NCBI RefSeq assembly: GCF_009176725.1
Contig: NZ_AP020337.1
Coordinates: 4,595,501-4,659,500 of the forward strand
Reading direction: 5' to 3'
Source of the DNA: Pseudomonas sp. KUIN-1
GTDB lineage: Bacteria > Pseudomonadota > Gammaproteobacteria > Pseudomonadales > Pseudomonadaceae
Length of the DNA: 64,000 bases
Positions 1-8,346 of this stretch are shown in pieces (the stretch's first letter is position 1; the number at the start of each line of letters is the position of its first letter). A program made the position numbers and the translations under genes. The notes beneath the pieces are model-generated. The model was not told the origin of the DNA and did not search any database. It worked only from the letters and a program-made list of their open reading frames with translations.

Positions 1-1
1 C

Positions 2-403
2 CTTATGGCCTGGCCTTATCAGGCCCCTTTTTCCTATGAACCGGTCGGACCACGCGCCTTCCCGCTGCTGATGCTCGGGCTGATGGGCGTCGCCCTGCTG
101 TACCTGCTGATCAGACCCACACCCATCGTGCACACCGAGGAAGACCCGGAGCTGGACTGCGAGACCCTGATCAAGATCGGCGTGTGCATCGTCCTGCTGC
201 TGGTATTCGCAGGGCTGTTCGAACCGCTGGGCTTCATCCTCAGCAGCATTCTGATCGGCATCCCCATGGCCCGCCTGTATGGCGGTCGCTGGCTGCCGAG
301 CGTGGTGGTGGTGGTTCTGATGAGCGTCGGCCTGTACCTGCTGTTCGACAAGGCCATGGACGTCCCCTTGCCTTTGGGCCTGCTCAGCGTTCTGGAGAAT
401 TAA
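2..403 (+). CDS. tctB: TctB, small membrane subunit of tripartite tricarboxylate transporter (5' partial)
   Basis: Small integral-membrane subunit of a TTT-family (tricarboxylate) secondary transporter in the inner membrane. The visible 132 residues after the first in-window Met hold three to four hydrophobic stretches (for example PLLMLGLMGVALLYLLI and IGVCIVLLLVFAGLFEPLGF), the usual TctB pattern. The frame stays open to the window edge and the family's first transmembrane helix is missing, so the true start lies upstream. It ends one base before the tctA start, so the two are an operon. The TctC binding protein that gives substrate specificity must be outside the window, so the substrate cannot be named. 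Confidence 0.85.
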   Translation, partial: LMAWPYQAPFSYEPVGPRAFPLLMLGLMGVALLYLLIRPTPIVHTEEDPELDCETLIKIGVCIVLLLVFAGLFEPLGFILSSILIGIPMARLYGGRWLPSVVVVVLMSVGLYLLFDKAMDVPLPLGLLSVLEN

Positions 404-404
404 A

Positions 405-1919
405 ATGGATACTTTCGGTTATCTGGGCCAGGGCTTCGGTGTCGCCCTGACGCCTTACAACCTGATCACGGCGCTGTGCGGAACATTGATTGGTACTGTC
501 GTCGGCCTGCTACCGGGGCTTGGACCGATCAACGGTGTCGCGCTGCTGATCCCTATCGCCTTCGCGCTGGGCCTGCCGCCCGAATCGGCGCTGATTCTGC
601 TGGCAGCCGTGTACCTGGGCTGCGAATACGGCGGACGCATCAGCTCGATCCTGCTGAACATTCCGGGTGAAGCGTCCACCGTGATGACCACCCTGGACGG
701 TTACCCGATGGCCCGCCAGGGCCTGGCCGGGGTCGCACTGTCGCTGTCGGCCTGGAGTTCGTTCATCGGCGCGTTCATCGCCACCTGCGGCATGGTGCTG
801 TTCGCGCCGTTGCTCGCCAAATGGGCGATTGCTTTCGGGCCTGCGGAATACTTCGTGCTGATGGTGTTCGCGATCGTCTGCCTGGGCGGAATGGCCGGTG
901 ACCGGCCGTTGAAGACGTTCATTGCCGCGCTGATCGGGCTGTTCCTGTCTGCGGTCGGTATCGATGCCAACAGCGGGGTGTACCGTTTCACGGGCGACAA
1001 CATACACCTCACCGATGGCATTCAGTTCGTGGTGCTGGTGCTCGGCCTGTTTTCGATCAGCGAAATCCTCTTGCTGCTGGAGAAAACCCATCGCGGCCAG
1101 GAGGCAGTCAAGGCCACCGGGCGCATGATGTTCAACGTCAAGGAAGCCGCTGCCGTGTTCGTGGTGAATATTCGCTGCGGTCTGCTGGGGTTCATCCTTG
1201 GCGTATTGCCTGGCGCCGGTGCGACGCTGGCCAGCGCGGTCGCTTACATGACGGAAAAACGCATCGCCGGCGCTGGCGGCAAGTTCGGCCAGGGCGACAT
1301 GCGTGGCCTGGCCGCACCCGAGACAGCCATCGGCGCGACGGCCTGCGGCGCCCTGGTGCCGATGCTGACGCTGGGCGTGCCCGGTTCAGGCACCACAGCG
1401 GTGATGATCGGCGCGTTGTCGCTGTACAACATCACGCCCGGCCCGATGCTGTTTCAGCAGCAGCCGGACATCGTCTGGGGCCTGATCGCGTCGTTGTTCA
1501 TCGCCAACATCATGCTGGTGATCCTCAACATCCCGATGATTCGCATCTTCACGCGCATCCTTGCCGTGCCGAACTGGGCGCTGGTGCCGGTGATTGCGAT
1601 CATCACCGGCATCGGTGTGTATGCAGTGCACGCCACCACGTTCGACCTGTTCCTGATGGTCGGCATCGGTATCTTCGGTTACATCCTGCGCAAGCTGGAC
1701 TTCCCGCTGTCGCCGATCCTGCTCGGGTTCATCCTTGGTGGCCTGATGGAGCAGAACCTGCGTCGTGCCCTGTCGATCTCCAACGGCGAACTGGGGATCC
1801 TCTGGTCCAGCCCGATTACCCTTGGCGTCTGGGTGGTGACCGTGTTCATGCTGCTGTTCCCGCTGCTGCGCATCTGGCGCAAGCGCGCCAAACAGCAGGC
1901 TGCTGCGACGCATGGCTGA
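405..1919 (+). CDS. tctA: TctA, large membrane subunit of tripartite tricarboxylate transporter
   Basis: Large permease subunit (504 aa, about 12 membrane segments) of the TTT transporter that takes up carboxylates using the ion gradient and a periplasmic TctC protein. The two family-defining pseudo-repeat motifs are visible: VVGLLPGLGPINGVALLIP near residue 33 and ILGVLPGAGATLASAVAYM near residue 265. Length is normal. The start follows tctB by one base and the 3' end overlaps the next gene by 8 bp, so translation is coupled across tctB-tctA-abrB. Confidence 0.93.
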   Translation: MDTFGYLGQGFGVALTPYNLITALCGTLIGTVVGLLPGLGPINGVALLIPIAFALGLPPESALILLAAVYLGCEYGGRISSILLNIPGEASTVMTTLDGYPMARQGLAGVALSLSAWSSFIGAFIATCGMVLFAPLLAKWAIAFGPAEYFVLMVFAIVCLGGMAGDRPLKTFIAALIGLFLSAVGIDANSGVYRFTGDNIHLTDGIQFVVLVLGLFSISEILLLLEKTHRGQEAVKATGRMMFNVKEAAAVFVVNIRCGLLGFILGVLPGAGATLASAVAYMTEKRIAGAGGKFGQGDMRGLAAPETAIGATACGALVPMLTLGVPGSGTTAVMIGALSLYNITPGPMLFQQQPDIVWGLIASLFIANIMLVILNIPMIRIFTRILAVPNWALVPVIAIITGIGVYAVHATTFDLFLMVGIGIFGYILRKLDFPLSPILLGFILGGLMEQNLRRALSISNGELGILWSSPITLGVWVVTVFMLLFPLLRIWRKRAKQQAAATHG

Positions 1920-2946
1920 TTTCTCTCTGCGCCAATGGTGGGCAACACCGTTGATCGGCCTGCTGGGCGGCTACCTCGCCAGCCAGGTCGGCTGGCCGTT
2001 GCCGTGGATGGTGGGCTCGTTGCTGGCAATCATCCTGGTGCGCTGCCTGACACCCTGGCAGCTGGCGCAGATTCCCGGCGGGCGCAAGTGTGGTCAGCTG
2101 ATCATCGGGATCGGCATCGGCCTGCACTTCACCCCGGTAGTCATCGAACAGGTACTGGCGCATTTCGGGCTGATTTTCATCGGTGCGCTGGTTACCAGTC
2201 TGTCGTGTCTGGTCGGCGTGTGGCTGATGCTGCGTACCGGAGAGGATCGCCCTACGGCGTTCTTCTCCAGCATGCCGGGCGGTTCCGGGGAGATGGTCAA
2301 CCTCGGCGCACGTAACGGTGCAACGCTGAGCAGTGTCGCGGCCGCACAAAGTCTGCGGGTACTTGCCGTCGTGCTGTGCGTGCCGGCGATCTTCAAATAC
2401 CTATTGGGTGATGGCGCACCCGCGTTGCATGCCAGCGTCGTCGACTGGCGCTGGCTGGCCGTTCTGTTGCCGCTCGGTGCCGCGCTGGCCTGGCTGTGGC
2501 AACATCTCAAGCAGCCCAATCCCTGGCTGTTCGGCCCGCTGCTGCTCAGTGCCGTGGTGAGCGTGGTCTGGGACTTGAAAATCGGCCTGCCCAACGGTGC
2601 CAGCCAGCTTGGCCAGTTGCTGATCGGCAGCGGGCTGGGTTGTCATTTCAATCGGGAGTTCTTTCGGCGTGCGCCATCGTTCCTGGCGCGCACGCTGCTG
2701 GGCACTGCGCTGACCATGCTGATCGCCGCGCTGGCGGCACTGGCGCTGAGCGCCCTCACCCACCTGGACCTGCGTTCACTGACGCTGGGCATGATGCCCG
2801 GCGGCATCGCAGAAATGAGCCTGACCGCCGAAGTGCTGCAACTGTCGGTGCCGCTGGTCACGGCCATGCAGGTCATGCGCCTGCTGTTCGTGCTGTTTCT
2901 CGCCGAGCCGCTGTACCGACGCTGGAACAAACGGCTCGCTGACTGA
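1912..2946 (+). CDS. AbrB-family (PF05145) integral membrane protein
   Basis: A 344-aa polytopic membrane protein of the AbrB family, often labelled 'ammonia monooxygenase' by historical mis-annotation. It is an internal duplication: the motif MPGGSGEM (about residue 121) recurs as MPGGIAEM (about residue 294), each followed by hydrophobic helices, as expected for the two TIGR03082-type halves. It starts inside the last codons of tctA, so it is co-translated with the tricarboxylate transporter. The biochemical role of this family is not settled; the linkage suggests an accessory to carboxylate transport, which is inference. Confidence 0.85.
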   Translation: MADFSLRQWWATPLIGLLGGYLASQVGWPLPWMVGSLLAIILVRCLTPWQLAQIPGGRKCGQLIIGIGIGLHFTPVVIEQVLAHFGLIFIGALVTSLSCLVGVWLMLRTGEDRPTAFFSSMPGGSGEMVNLGARNGATLSSVAAAQSLRVLAVVLCVPAIFKYLLGDGAPALHASVVDWRWLAVLLPLGAALAWLWQHLKQPNPWLFGPLLLSAVVSVVWDLKIGLPNGASQLGQLLIGSGLGCHFNREFFRRAPSFLARTLLGTALTMLIAALAALALSALTHLDLRSLTLGMMPGGIAEMSLTAEVLQLSVPLVTAMQVMRLLFVLFLAEPLYRRWNKRLAD

Positions 2947-2976
2947 ACAGGTCGCTGGAACCCTTTCAAATTCAAA

Positions 2977-3669
2977 TCAGAGCGCAGGCAAGCGCCAGTC
3001 AATCGGCGCGATGCCGTTTTGCTCAAGGTACTTGTTGGCCCGCCCGAAGTGCCCGTTGCCCAGGAAGCCTTTGTAGGCTGACAACGGCGAAGGATGGACA
3101 GAGGTCAGCACCAGATGCTTGGTCGCATCGACCAGTTTCTGCTTGCTCTGCGCATGAGCGCCCCACAGCAGGAACACCAGATGCGGCTGATGCTCGCTGA
3201 CCACTTGGATGATCCGGTCAGTGAAGTGCTGCCAGCCTTTGCCCGCATGCGACGCCGCGTTGGCACGTTCGACGGTCAGGGTGGTGTTCAGCAACAGCAC
3301 GCCCTGATCAGCCCAGGATTGCAGGCAACCGTGGTTCGGAATATCGATGTTCAGGTCGCGTTTCAGCTCTTTGTAGATGTTGACCAGCGATGGCGGCGTC
3401 GGCACACCCGGTTGCACCGAGAAGCACAGACCATGCGCCTGATTCGGGCCGTGATACGGATCCTGGCCAAGAATGACCACTTTCACGTTATCCAGCGGCG
3501 TGGAGTTCAACGCATTGAAAATCAGCGGACCGGGCGGATAGATTTCCTTGCCCGCCGCGTGCTCCTGACGCAGAAACTCGCGCAATTGAGCCATGTAGGG
3601 TTGTTCGAATTCGTCACGCAGGGCGTTTTTCCAGCTGGGCTCAAGCTTGATGCGGTCGTCGCTAGTCAT
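2977..3669 (-). CDS. ung: Uracil-DNA glycosylase
   Basis: Family 1 uracil-DNA glycosylase (230 aa, cytoplasmic), which removes uracil from DNA to begin base-excision repair. The diagnostic motifs are present: GQDPYHGPNQAHGLCFSV (water-activating Asp and the Tyr that excludes thymine) and the C-terminal HPSPLSAYKGF leucine-loop region with the catalytic His. The frame extends 19 codons further upstream, but the family N-terminus MTSDDRIKLEPSW and a weak GGATG ribosome site favour this start. It converges on the abrB-type gene. Confidence 0.97.
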   Translation of the reverse strand: MTSDDRIKLEPSWKNALRDEFEQPYMAQLREFLRQEHAAGKEIYPPGPLIFNALNSTPLDNVKVVILGQDPYHGPNQAHGLCFSVQPGVPTPPSLVNIYKELKRDLNIDIPNHGCLQSWADQGVLLLNTTLTVERANAASHAGKGWQHFTDRIIQVVSEHQPHLVFLLWGAHAQSKQKLVDATKHLVLTSVHPSPLSAYKGFLGNGHFGRANKYLEQNGIAPIDWRLPAL

Positions 3670-3750
3670 GGTTACATCCGGTAAAAACAATGCGCGGACA
3701 CTAGGAAAGCCGGGCAGCAAAGTCAATGCCGGTCGCGCTATGCGCCTTCA

Positions 3751-3803
3751 AGATCGGACGCAGAGCGTCCAGAAAGGCGTGCCGACGCGGAGCGTCGGCA
3801 CCA
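3751..3803. repeat. Pseudomonas-type intergenic REP-like double hairpin
   Basis: Two closely spaced perfect hairpins: GGACGC-AGA-GCGTCC at 3756-3770 and GCCGACGC-GGA-GCGTCGGC at 3781-3799. This pair of GC-rich palindromes with short GA-containing loops resembles the common intergenic repeats of P. syringae genomes. It lies between two genes, ung and the lipoprotein gene. Confidence 0.65.
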
Positions 3804-3804
3804 T

Positions 3805-3860
3805 AGTCATGTTGCAGCAGTCATGTTGCAGCAGTCAGTTTGCAGCAGTCAGTTCACAGC
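3805..3860. repeat. Four tandem 14-bp direct repeats
   Basis: Four head-to-tail 14-mers starting at 3805, 3819, 3833 and 3847. The first two are identical (AGTCATGTTGCAGC); the third and fourth differ from them by one to a few bases. They abut the REP-like hairpins. No protein is encoded here. Confidence 0.85.
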
Positions 3861-3891
3861 GCTGACACGATCGTGAGCGCGCGGCTTTCAG

Positions 3892-4362
3892 CTAGCGATG
3901 CCCGCCACGACCATCGCCGCGCCCGCCTCGTCCATGATCACGGCCATCTCTTCCGCCACGCCCACCGTGGTCATCCCAGCCACGATTGCCTCGGTCGCCG
4001 CGGAAGCCGTCGTTACGTCCGAAGCCGTCATTGCGGCCGAAACCGCCATTGCCACGAAAGCCGTCGTTTCTCCAGCCATAACCCGGTGGACGTCCCGGCT
4101 GGTAGTAGCGCGGCGGGGGCGGTGGCGCGTAATAGCGTGGTGCCGGGGCGTAGTAGCGAGGCTGGGTGTAATAGCGCGGTTGAGGCGCCACATAGATGCG
4201 TCGCTCCTGATAGTAGGTAGCGCGATAGCCATTGTCATACGCGTAGGCGCCGCCAACGACAGTCGGCTGCGTGTACACATCGGATTCGTAGTAACCGGGA
4301 CCTGCGTAGCAACCAGAAAGGAAAAGGGTCAGCAACGTGATAAGCAAGGGTCTTCGATACAT
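3892..4362 (-). CDS. Gly/Arg/Tyr-rich low-complexity lipoprotein
   Basis: A 156-aa predicted lipoprotein. The start at 4362 is set by a near-perfect AGGAGG ribosome site. It opens with a type II signal peptide and lipobox (LFLSGC, acylated Cys at residue 18). Residues ~20-100 are Tyr/Pro-rich (repeated PRYY and RYYAP), and the last ~60 residues are Gly/Arg/Asp-rich with imperfect repeats of the type GFGRNDGF and RGGRDGR. No enzyme motif is seen. Low-complexity cell-envelope lipoproteins of this kind are common in Pseudomonas; the function is unknown. Confidence 0.75.
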   Translation of the reverse strand: MYRRPLLITLLTLFLSGCYAGPGYYESDVYTQPTVVGGAYAYDNGYRATYYQERRIYVAPQPRYYTQPRYYAPAPRYYAPPPPPRYYQPGRPPGYGWRNDGFRGNGGFGRNDGFGRNDGFRGDRGNRGWDDHGGRGGRDGRDHGRGGRGDGRGGHR

Positions 4363-4764
4363 GGCGGCCTCCTGGACCGCGATTGGGCCAAACCAGCGAC
4401 GCTGGGCGGCGTCCGTCAAAGCGGTTGGCGGACGAATTGTCTGACATCGAAAAGGCCTTCTAGTGCCTTGGGGCAGCCTTGAGGCCTGACTACGAATGGT
4501 TGCCCACTGGCTCGCAAAGGCTCTGCGACCAAGGCCTGCAGGCGTATTTCAACGTTCTACAAAGATGCTACAAAACATTTCATCCGCCGTTGCCTCATCA
4601 CGGTGCGCCCTCGCACCAGCACAAGGCAGTTCCTGCGGCAACTGACCGTCGACGACTCGCCCAGGCCTTGAAAAACAAGGCGCAGCACGAGTTGGCACAA
4701 CTCTCGCTTGAGTGAGCGGTGTGCAGGAGTCAACACAGGTTCGCGGCACCACAATTTGCAATAG
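4363..4764. other. 400-bp intergenic region upstream of the guanidine operon
   Basis: This stretch between the divergent lipoprotein gene and the riboswitch holds no credible gene; short open frames lack ribosome sites and family features. It should carry the promoters for both directions. The only promoter-like element I can point to is the sigma-54 candidate at 4692-4708, listed separately. Confidence 0.6.
4692..4708 (+). promoter_or_regulatory. Candidate sigma-54 (-24/-12) promoter
   Basis: TTGGCACAACTCTCGCT fits the sigma-54 consensus TTGGCAC-N5-TTGCW, with GG and GC separated by the required 10 nt and one mismatch in the -12 element. Transcription would start near 4719, about 45 nt before the riboswitch, so the whole aptamer would be transcribed. 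A second look-alike at 4745-4759 has 11-nt spacing and would truncate the aptamer. Nitrogen (NtrC) control would suit the pathway but is inference. Confidence 0.4.
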
Positions 4765-4866
4765 CCGACTAGGGTTCCGGCTTGCCGCCAGGCAAGTGGC
4801 TGGTCCGAGAGTTGGCGACCTCCAGTAGAGGTTACACGGCGGGACAAAAGCCCGGGAGACAGGGAC
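4765..4866 (+). promoter_or_regulatory. Guanidine-I riboswitch (ykkC type)
   Basis: The conserved ykkC/guanidine-I aptamer core is present in order: CTAGGGTTCCG at 4769, GGTCCGAGAG at 4802, and ACGGCGGGACAAAAGCCCGG near 4836-4856 followed by GAGA. This class binds guanidinium and switches on guanidine export or degradation genes. It precedes a carboxylase and allophanate hydrolase operon, one of the established gene contexts of the class, and indicates that the true substrate is guanidine rather than urea. Confidence 0.95.
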
Positions 4867-4903
4867 ACCAGTGGTGTCACGTTGCTCCTGGCCGCCTTTT
4901 TTC
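4864..4903 (+). terminator. Likely riboswitch expression platform (conditional terminator)
   Basis: Immediately after the aptamer lies the hairpin GACACC-AGT-GGTGTC (4864-4878), then GCTCCTGGCCGCC and a run of six T (4897-4902). The CCGCC before the T-run can pair with GGCGG of the aptamer (about 4838), so ligand binding could prevent terminator formation. This is read from base complementarity only; no folding calculation was made. Confidence 0.55.
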
Positions 4904-4923
4904 ACTACTGGAGATTTCTCAAC

Positions 4924-5991
4924 ATGCAAAAGTCTCGTCTCTTCGGTCTGCTGACGGCAGGCCTGCTTGCTGCGTTGAGCCTCTCGGCAAATGCCGCCCA
5001 GAAAGATCACTTCAACGTCTGCTGGACCATCTACGCAGGCTGGATGCCGTGGGAATACGCAGGTAGCCAGGGCATCGTCGACAAGTGGGCGAAAAAGTAC
5101 GGCATCAAGATCGATGTCACCCAGCTCAATGACTACGTCGAATCCATCAATCAGTACACCGCCGGCCAGTTCGATGGCTGCACCATGACCAACATGGACG
5201 CCCTGACCATTCCGGCCGCAGGTGGCGTGGAAAGCACGGCACTGATCGTCAGCGACTTCTCCAATGGCAACGACGGCATCGTGCTCAAGGGCGAAGGCAA
5301 GAAAGTCGCCGACCTCAAAGGCATGGACGTCAATCTGGTCGAGCTGTCGGTGTCTCACTACCTGCTGGCCCGGGCGCTGGACAGCGTCAAGCTCAGCGAA
5401 AAAGACCTCAAAGTGGTCAACACCTCGGATGCCGATATCTCGGCCGCTTTCAATACCGACGATGTACAGGCGGTTACCACCTGGAACCCGATGCTCTCGG
5501 ACATCAAGGCCAGGCCCGGCGTCACCGAAGTGTTCAACTCCAGCCAGATCCCCGGCGAGATCATGGACATGATGGTCGTCAACACCCAGACCCTGAAAGA
5601 CAACCCGGCCCTGGGCAAAGCCCTGACTGGCGCCTGGTTTGAAGTGGTCGCGCTGATGAACGCCAAAAACGCTCAGGCCAAGGCTGCGCTGGAACACATG
5701 GCCAAGGCATCGGGCACCGATCTGGCCGGCTTCCAGGCGCAACTGGACACCACCAAGCTGTTTGCCACACCCAAGGAAGCCCTTGAGTTCGCGACCAGCA
5801 AACAGCTGCCGGACACCCAGCGCAAAGTGGCTGACTTCTCGTTCGCCCACGGCTTGCTCGGCGAAGGCGCACGCGACGCCGATGCGGTCGGCATGTCGTT
5901 CGCCAATGGTGTGACGCTCGGCGACAAGGGCAATCTCAAGCTGCACTTTGACCCTAGCTACGTGCAGATGGCCGTCGACGGCAAGCTGTAA
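4924..5991 (+). CDS. ABC transporter substrate-binding protein of the guanidine/urea-carboxylase region
   Basis: Periplasmic binding protein (355 aa) that should capture guanidine or a related amidine for the ABC importer encoded next. The start at 4924 gives a clean Sec signal peptide (LLTAGLLAALSLSANA, then AQKDHF) and removes 14 upstream codons that overlap the leader. The mature part resembles the NitT/TauT-type binding proteins found beside urea carboxylases, including the N-terminal FNVCWTIYAGWMPWEYA segment. First gene after the riboswitch, with the permease 27 bp downstream. Substrate assignment rests on the riboswitch and neighbours. Confidence 0.88.
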   Translation: MQKSRLFGLLTAGLLAALSLSANAAQKDHFNVCWTIYAGWMPWEYAGSQGIVDKWAKKYGIKIDVTQLNDYVESINQYTAGQFDGCTMTNMDALTIPAAGGVESTALIVSDFSNGNDGIVLKGEGKKVADLKGMDVNLVELSVSHYLLARALDSVKLSEKDLKVVNTSDADISAAFNTDDVQAVTTWNPMLSDIKARPGVTEVFNSSQIPGEIMDMMVVNTQTLKDNPALGKALTGAWFEVVALMNAKNAQAKAALEHMAKASGTDLAGFQAQLDTTKLFATPKEALEFATSKQLPDTQRKVADFSFAHGLLGEGARDADAVGMSFANGVTLGDKGNLKLHFDPSYVQMAVDGKL

Positions 5992-6018
5992 ATCACGTTC
6001 AGTAGAAAGGTCATTGCC

Positions 6019-6834
6019 ATGCGTTTGATAAACCGCCATCCGGATCGTGCCGGTCGCCTGATACTGGTGATCCTGCCGTTCGCCCTGTTGCTGTTCGCCT
6101 ATTTCATGGGCTCGGCCACCCGGCTTGCGGAAAACCCCAGCGACAAACTGCTGCCCAGCGCGGTACAGATGGCCGATGCGGTCAAGCGCATGGCGTTCGT
6201 TGCCGACCCGCGCAGCGGTGACTACCTGCTGTGGCAGGACAGCGCATCGAGCCTGCAACGCCTGGCCATCGGCCTGGGGATCAGCGCGCTGCTGGGTCTG
6301 TGTCTGGGCATCGCAGCGGGCATCCTGCCGTTGTGCGGCGCACCGCTGTCGCCCTTGCTGACGGTGCTGTCGATGGTGCCGCCGCTGGCCATTCTGCCGA
6401 TTCTGTTCATCGTGTTCGGCCTGGGCGAGTTGTCGAAGGTGATGCTGATCGTGATCGGTATCACGCCGATTCTGGCCCGTGACCTGGAACAGCGCGCCCG
6501 TGAAATCCCGGTCGAACTGCTGATCAAGGCGCAAACCCTCGGCGCCTCGACCTGGACACTGATCCTGCGGGTGATCCTGCCGCAATTACTGCCACGCCTG
6601 TTGATCGCCCTGCGTCTGGTGCTGGGGTCGGCGTGGCTGTTTCTGATCGCCGCCGAGGCGATTGCTTCGACTGACGGCCTGGGCTACCGGATCTTCCTGG
6701 TGCGGCGCTATCTGGCGATGGACGTGATCCTGCCCTATGTGGTGTGGATCACCCTGCTCGCCTGGCTGATGGACTGGGGCCTGAAAGCCCTGACCCGACG
6801 TGCCTTTCCCTGGTACGAAGGAGCGCGAGCATGA
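6019..6834 (+). CDS. ABC transporter permease (guanidine operon)
   Basis: Inner-membrane permease (271 aa) of the BPD_transp_1 fold. An N-terminal membrane helix (about residues 14-35) is followed by a core of five to six helices. The EAA-type loop that contacts the ATPase is seen near residues 170-195 (IKAQTLGASTWTLILRVILP). It forms the channel for the substrate delivered by the upstream binding protein. The stop codon overlaps the start of the ATPase gene (ATGA), indicating coupling. Confidence 0.92.
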   Translation: MRLINRHPDRAGRLILVILPFALLLFAYFMGSATRLAENPSDKLLPSAVQMADAVKRMAFVADPRSGDYLLWQDSASSLQRLAIGLGISALLGLCLGIAAGILPLCGAPLSPLLTVLSMVPPLAILPILFIVFGLGELSKVMLIVIGITPILARDLEQRAREIPVELLIKAQTLGASTWTLILRVILPQLLPRLLIALRLVLGSAWLFLIAAEAIASTDGLGYRIFLVRRYLAMDVILPYVVWITLLAWLMDWGLKALTRRAFPWYEGARA

Positions 6835-7613
6835 GCTTTATCAGTGTGCGCAACGTCTGGCAGCAATACGCCGACCAGGTGGTGCTCGAGGGCCTCAACC
6901 TGGACGTGGCCGAAGGCGAGTTCTGCACGCTGGTCGGCGCGTCGGGCTGCGGCAAGTCGACCTTTCTGCGCCTGTTGCTGGGTCAGGAATCCCCCAGTCG
7001 CGGTCTGATCACCCTGGACGGCACGCCCTTGCGCAATGAGCCGGATGCCAGCCGCGGCGTGGTGTTTCAGCGCTATTCGGTGTTCCCGCACCTGTCGGTG
7101 CTCGACAACGTGGCGCTGGGTCTGGAGCTGCCCCGCTCGCCCTTGCTCGGCCGGCTGTTCGGCCAGGCAAAAGGCGAGGCCCGCGAGCACGCCGCGCAGT
7201 TGCTCGGCAAGGTCGGCCTCGGGCATGCGCTGGACAAGTATCCGACACAATTGTCCGGCGGCATGCAGCAGCGCCTGGCCATCGCTCAGGCACTGATCAT
7301 GAAACCGCGCGTGCTGCTGCTGGACGAGCCGTTCGGCGCGCTCGACCCCGGCATCCGCAAGGACATGCACCACCTGCTGCTGGACCTGTGGCGCGAAACG
7401 AAACTGACCGTGTTCATGGTCACCCACGACCTGTCCGAAGGTTTCAACCTCGGCACCCGCCTGCTGGTTTTCGACAAGGTACGCCACGACCCGCACGCAC
7501 CCGGCGCCTATGGCGCACGCATCACTTACGACATCCCCCTCAACAGCGAACGCCGCGCCGAACGCGCCGCCATCGATTCGCTGCTCAACGTTTCAGAGGA
7601 GCCCGTTCAATGA
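6831..7613 (+). CDS. ABC transporter ATP-binding protein (guanidine operon)
   Basis: Cytoplasmic ATPase subunit (260 aa) of the NitT/TauT-like importer. Visible motifs: Walker A GASGCGKST (residues 36-44), Q-loop VFQRYSVFPHL, signature LSGGMQQR, Walker B VLLLDEPFGALD, and H-loop MVTHD. The start at 6831 overlaps the permease stop by 4 bp. The open frame extends 29 codons upstream, but that part lies within the permease gene. The 3' end overlaps the next gene through another ATGA. Confidence 0.95.
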   Translation: MSFISVRNVWQQYADQVVLEGLNLDVAEGEFCTLVGASGCGKSTFLRLLLGQESPSRGLITLDGTPLRNEPDASRGVVFQRYSVFPHLSVLDNVALGLELPRSPLLGRLFGQAKGEAREHAAQLLGKVGLGHALDKYPTQLSGGMQQRLAIAQALIMKPRVLLLDEPFGALDPGIRKDMHHLLLDLWRETKLTVFMVTHDLSEGFNLGTRLLVFDKVRHDPHAPGAYGARITYDIPLNSERRAERAAIDSLLNVSEEPVQ

Positions 7614-8335
7614 CTGACTCAACCACGCTGTACCCGGTTTTCGCCGAAGAGATGCTGCCCGGTGGCGGCCATCGTTCGTTCATCCTCAAACGCGGCGAAC
7701 TGCTGCGTCTGACCGACCTGCACGGCAACGCCAACGTCAGCCTGACCCTGCTCAACGCCCGCGAAAAAACCGAACGGCTGAACCTGCCCGACAGCCTCAA
7801 ATGCCAGCACACCGCACGCCTGAGCAACGGTCATTGCCTGTATTCGGACATGGGCCGCGTACTGGCGGCCATCGTCACTGATACCTGCGGCTGGAGCGAC
7901 AGCATTGCTGGCGTGCTCAATGCTCAGGAGGTTGCTGAAAAGTATGGCCAGGGTCGCTACCAGGAATTGCACAACGGCTTCTTTCGCAATGGCGTCGACA
8001 ACCTGCTGGTCGAGCTGGGCAAATGGGGGCTGGGACTGTCCGACCTGCTGATGACCCTCAACCTGTTCAGCCGTGTCGATGTCGACGAGGCAGGAACCCT
8101 GCACTTCGCCCCGAACAATTCCAAAGCCGGCGACTACATCGAACTCTACGCACCGATGGACACGCTGGTGGTGCTGACCGCGCTGCAACACCCGATGGAC
8201 CCCAACCCGGAATATGCCCCGCAACCGCTCAAGCTCAGCTGGATGAAAGCCGACGCCAGCGTTGCCGAGCACTGCCGCACCTCGCGCCCGGAAAACGCGC
8301 GCGGCTTCATCAATACCGACCGCCTGTTCGCCTGA
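7610..8335 (+). CDS. DUF1989 protein UAAP1, probable carboxyguanidine deiminase subunit
   Basis: A 241-aa cytoplasmic protein of the DUF1989 family, long called urea amidolyase-associated protein 1. Homologous pairs have been shown to form carboxyguanidine deiminase (CgdAB), which turns carboxyguanidine into allophanate with release of ammonia. Family marks are GHRSFILKRGELLRLTDLHGNANVSLTL near the N-terminus and the DTCG motif (about residue 90). The start follows from an ATGA overlap with the ATPase gene and a GGAG ribosome site. Which of the two DUF1989 genes is CgdA and which CgdB is left open. Confidence 0.88.
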   Translation: MTDSTTLYPVFAEEMLPGGGHRSFILKRGELLRLTDLHGNANVSLTLLNAREKTERLNLPDSLKCQHTARLSNGHCLYSDMGRVLAAIVTDTCGWSDSIAGVLNAQEVAEKYGQGRYQELHNGFFRNGVDNLLVELGKWGLGLSDLLMTLNLFSRVDVDEAGTLHFAPNNSKAGDYIELYAPMDTLVVLTALQHPMDPNPEYAPQPLKLSWMKADASVAEHCRTSRPENARGFINTDRLFA

Positions 8336-8346
8336 GGAGCCTTGTC

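Noticed and set aside
4479..4715. 78-codon frame upstream of the riboswitch
   Set aside because: No ribosome site, and it overlaps the candidate promoter; product has no family features.
4745..4760. Second sigma-54-like site (GGCACCACAATTTGCA)
   Set aside because: The GG to GC spacing is 11 rather than 10 nt and its start point would remove the 5' part of the riboswitch.
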